DNA of 64,000 bases from CAZLGM01 sp964623625 (GTDB lineage: Bacteria; Desulfobacterota; Desulfobulbia; Desulfobulbales; Desulfocapsaceae): contig CAZUUJ010000003.1 of the NCBI GenBank assembly GCA_964623625.1, positions 1 through 64,000 on the forward strand, in the 5' to 3' direction. The notes beneath the pieces are model-generated. The model saw only the letters and a list, made by a program, of their open reading frames with translations. It was not told where the DNA came from and did not search any database. Shown here one piece after another: positions 62,666-64,000 of this stretch. The translations under genes were made by a program, and so were the position numbers. Each line of letters begins with the position of its first letter. Positions within the stretch are counted from its first letter, which is position 1.

Positions 62666-63244
62666 CTAATCGTTGCTTCCCAATTCAAAACTATGTGAAA
62701 GCCACTTTTTACGCTTGTCTTCGGTGGACATTTTCACCGAACCGTAATAGGTCCGTTTTACCGGTTTAACACCGCAAAAGGTGAGGATATCTTTCATCAT
62801 CTTATATCCTGGATCACCTACTAGAAATCGATAGTAGAGAGGGGGCGAATCCATGGTACTTATAATTCTGGCCGTTTTTCCTGTAAGATAGCTGTCCCAG
62901 GCAACTATTTTTTTGCTCTTCTTATATTTAAAGGCAAAACCGGGAACCAATGTCCGCTCAATAAAGGCTTTCATCAGTGCCGGAGGTGTCGCCCACCAGG
63001 TCGGATAAATAAACACAAGGTGATCCGCCCATTTAATATATTTTTGAGCTGCCAGAATATCATCCTCAACATGCTGTTCTTCTGAGTATCCGTTTTGTAA
63101 AAAAGGCGAAAAATCCAATTCATTGAGGTTAATTTGTTTCACTGTTTTTCCTGCAGAAATACAGCCATCATTATATTGATCGCTAAGATGCGATGAGAAA
63201 CTCTGTTTGGATGGATGACCGACAATAATGAGTGTTTTATTCAT
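62666..63244 (-). CDS. Flavodoxin-fold NAD(P)H:quinone oxidoreductase
   Basis: This 192-residue FMN or FAD enzyme of the KefF/MdaB group has LIIVGHPSKQSFSSHL at the phosphate loop and HLVFIYPTWWATPPALMKAF, the family signature around the flavin ring. WYxxPA-type variation reads WATPPA. It probably reduces quinones by two electrons to limit redox stress. It overlaps the upstream TetR gene by 8 bases and is probably controlled by it. Confidence 0.87.
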   Translation of the reverse strand: MNKTLIIVGHPSKQSFSSHLSDQYNDGCISAGKTVKQINLNELDFSPFLQNGYSEEQHVEDDILAAQKYIKWADHLVFIYPTWWATPPALMKAFIERTLVPGFAFKYKKSKKIVAWDSYLTGKTARIISTMDSPPLYYRFLVGDPGYKMMKDILTFCGVKPVKRTYYGSVKMSTEDKRKKWLSHSFELGSND

Positions 63245-63857
63245 GCTTTCCGGGACTGATCCCTTTCAGGTAGATTTTAATGATATAATCAAGATACGCC
63301 TCATCATAGCTTTCGGGGTCCTCGGTTAAGCCGCATTGAGGCAGAAATTGATCACGCGACTGAAACCAATAAGCAACAAGAGAGAGAAATCCAAGGATGA
63401 CAAATTCAGGCTCGATATCATCGCGTATGATACCGTTTTTCTGCGCATCGTTAATTGCAGCAATACCCTTCTGTTTCAAGTCGAAACACTGAAAGTTGTC
63501 TTCTTCCTCCAGACCCTCCACCTGGGCCCTTGCCAGTAGTTTAACGAATCTAGGGTTTTCTTTGAAAAATGAGAAATAGACACGAATTGAAGCTTCCAAC
63601 CGCTGTCTGTCTTTCAACATAGGATTGTCGAGTGTCGCTGATTGAACATCATAATATTCGGAAAACCTGCGATCGAATACCGCCTCCCAAAGTTTACGCT
63701 TTGTTCCGAAATGGTAATGAATCTGGCTTTGGGAGACACCTGCCGCTTTTGCTATTCCGGATGTTGAGACTTCTCCAAATCCTTTTTCGGCAAACAATAT
63801 TTCACCAGCATCAAGGATATCCTGCCTTGTCTCATCTGAATTATACCGTCTTTTCAT
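63237..63857 (-). CDS. TetR-family regulator
   Basis: This 206-residue repressor has an N-terminal helix-turn-helix, VSTSGIAKAAGVSQSQIHYH then FGTKRKLWEAVF, and a ligand domain that fits the AcrR type (ENPRFVKLLARAQVEG). It overlaps the quinone reductase gene by 8 bases, so the two form a regulator-target pair. A 22-bp near-perfect palindrome 16 bases before its start is the likely operator. The ligand is unknown, possibly a quinone or electrophile. Confidence 0.88.
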   Translation of the reverse strand: MKRRYNSDETRQDILDAGEILFAEKGFGEVSTSGIAKAAGVSQSQIHYHFGTKRKLWEAVFDRRFSEYYDVQSATLDNPMLKDRQRLEASIRVYFSFFKENPRFVKLLARAQVEGLEEEDNFQCFDLKQKGIAAINDAQKNGIIRDDIEPEFVILGFLSLVAYWFQSRDQFLPQCGLTEDPESYDEAYLDYIIKIYLKGISPGKHE

Positions 63858-63872
63858 GATATTATGATTTTT

Positions 63873-63894
63873 TTAATTCGATTGATCGATTTAA
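63873..63894. promoter_or_regulatory. Probable TetR operator
   Basis: TTAA-T-TCGAT-TG-ATCGA-T-TTAA is an inverted repeat with one mismatched pair in ten and a two-base centre. It lies 16 bases before the TetR start in an AT-rich promoter region. Size and position are typical for TetR autoregulation. Confidence 0.6.
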
Positions 63895-64000
63895 TTATAG
63901 TGCTGATCGTTTCAAAGTCAAGTCCAATGATAAAAGAATCATTGCCGAGGTCGCTGAAAAACTTAAGTACGATCAGGCTATAATACGTGGATATTTTTGT

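Noticed and set aside
63898..64000. Open plus-strand frame running off the right edge (KSNDKRIIAEVAEKLKYD)
   Set aside because: It has a protein-like look but no start codon in the window and an immediate upstream stop; too short to call.

Overview
The window is bacterial chromosomal DNA of moderate GC, tightly packed with genes on both strands. The gene set suggests an anaerobic Gram-negative bacterium, most likely a Desulfobacterota relative of the Desulfobulbales/Desulfocapsaceae. It includes formate-tetrahydrofolate ligase, a NifU-NifS iron-sulfur pair, PEP synthase, an ELM1-type sugar-nucleotide glycosyltransferase, a type IV pilus ATPase and a type I secreted RTX giant. This placement is inference from gene content. 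No rRNA, tRNA or CRISPR array was seen. A run of 10 N marks an assembly gap at 25803-25812.

Layout. (1) 1-7259 is a surface-glycan region: a truncated glycosyltransferase, a methyltransferase, two single-domain glycosyltransferases, a 758-residue protein made of two tandem GT4 enzymes, and an ELM1-family protein. (2) 7599-9821 encodes a PilB/GspE-type ATPase with a c-di-GMP-type N-terminus and a cyclic-nucleotide-binding C-terminus. (3) 10211-25212 is mostly housekeeping: fhs, nifS, nifU, a phosphohexomutase, ppsA, proC, nadK, an NtrC-family regulator whose AAA+ domain has lost key catalytic residues, a PHP phosphoesterase, two small proteins and an L,D-transpeptidase. (4) 25235-41044, all on the minus strand, is a type I secretion locus. 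It reads membrane protein, 2845-residue RTX lipase, ABC exporter, HlyD adaptor, lipoprotein, Crp/Fnr regulator. (5) 41131-45420 is a mosaic: a decayed RAYT transposase inside a 1.4-kb segment bounded by inverted repeats, repeated regulatory-looking motifs, a secreted Ig-like protein, and an IS1595-type remnant. (6) 45576-51510 is a four-gene plus-strand cluster (DegT aminotransferase, GMC oxidoreductase, GT2, GT-C-like membrane protein), probably making a glycan or glycolipid. (7) 51749-63857 holds a P-loop kinase-like protein, dinB, SppA, a PilZ protein, a BtuCD/FecCD-type importer without a binding protein, a double universal stress protein, an OYE flavoenzyme, an HD protein, and a TetR-quinone reductase pair.

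The most interesting unit is region 4 with its flanks. A membrane-protein gene overlaps the lipase start by one base (TAATG). A motif of about 22 bp recurs upstream of both the exporter gene and the lipase operon, and again inside the RAYT segment. Direct repeats with an 11-bp period, resembling a Pho box, occur at three places just upstream. Together they suggest a co-regulated secreted-lipase system with a dedicated partner protein, next to a mobile segment that carries copies of the same regulatory motifs.
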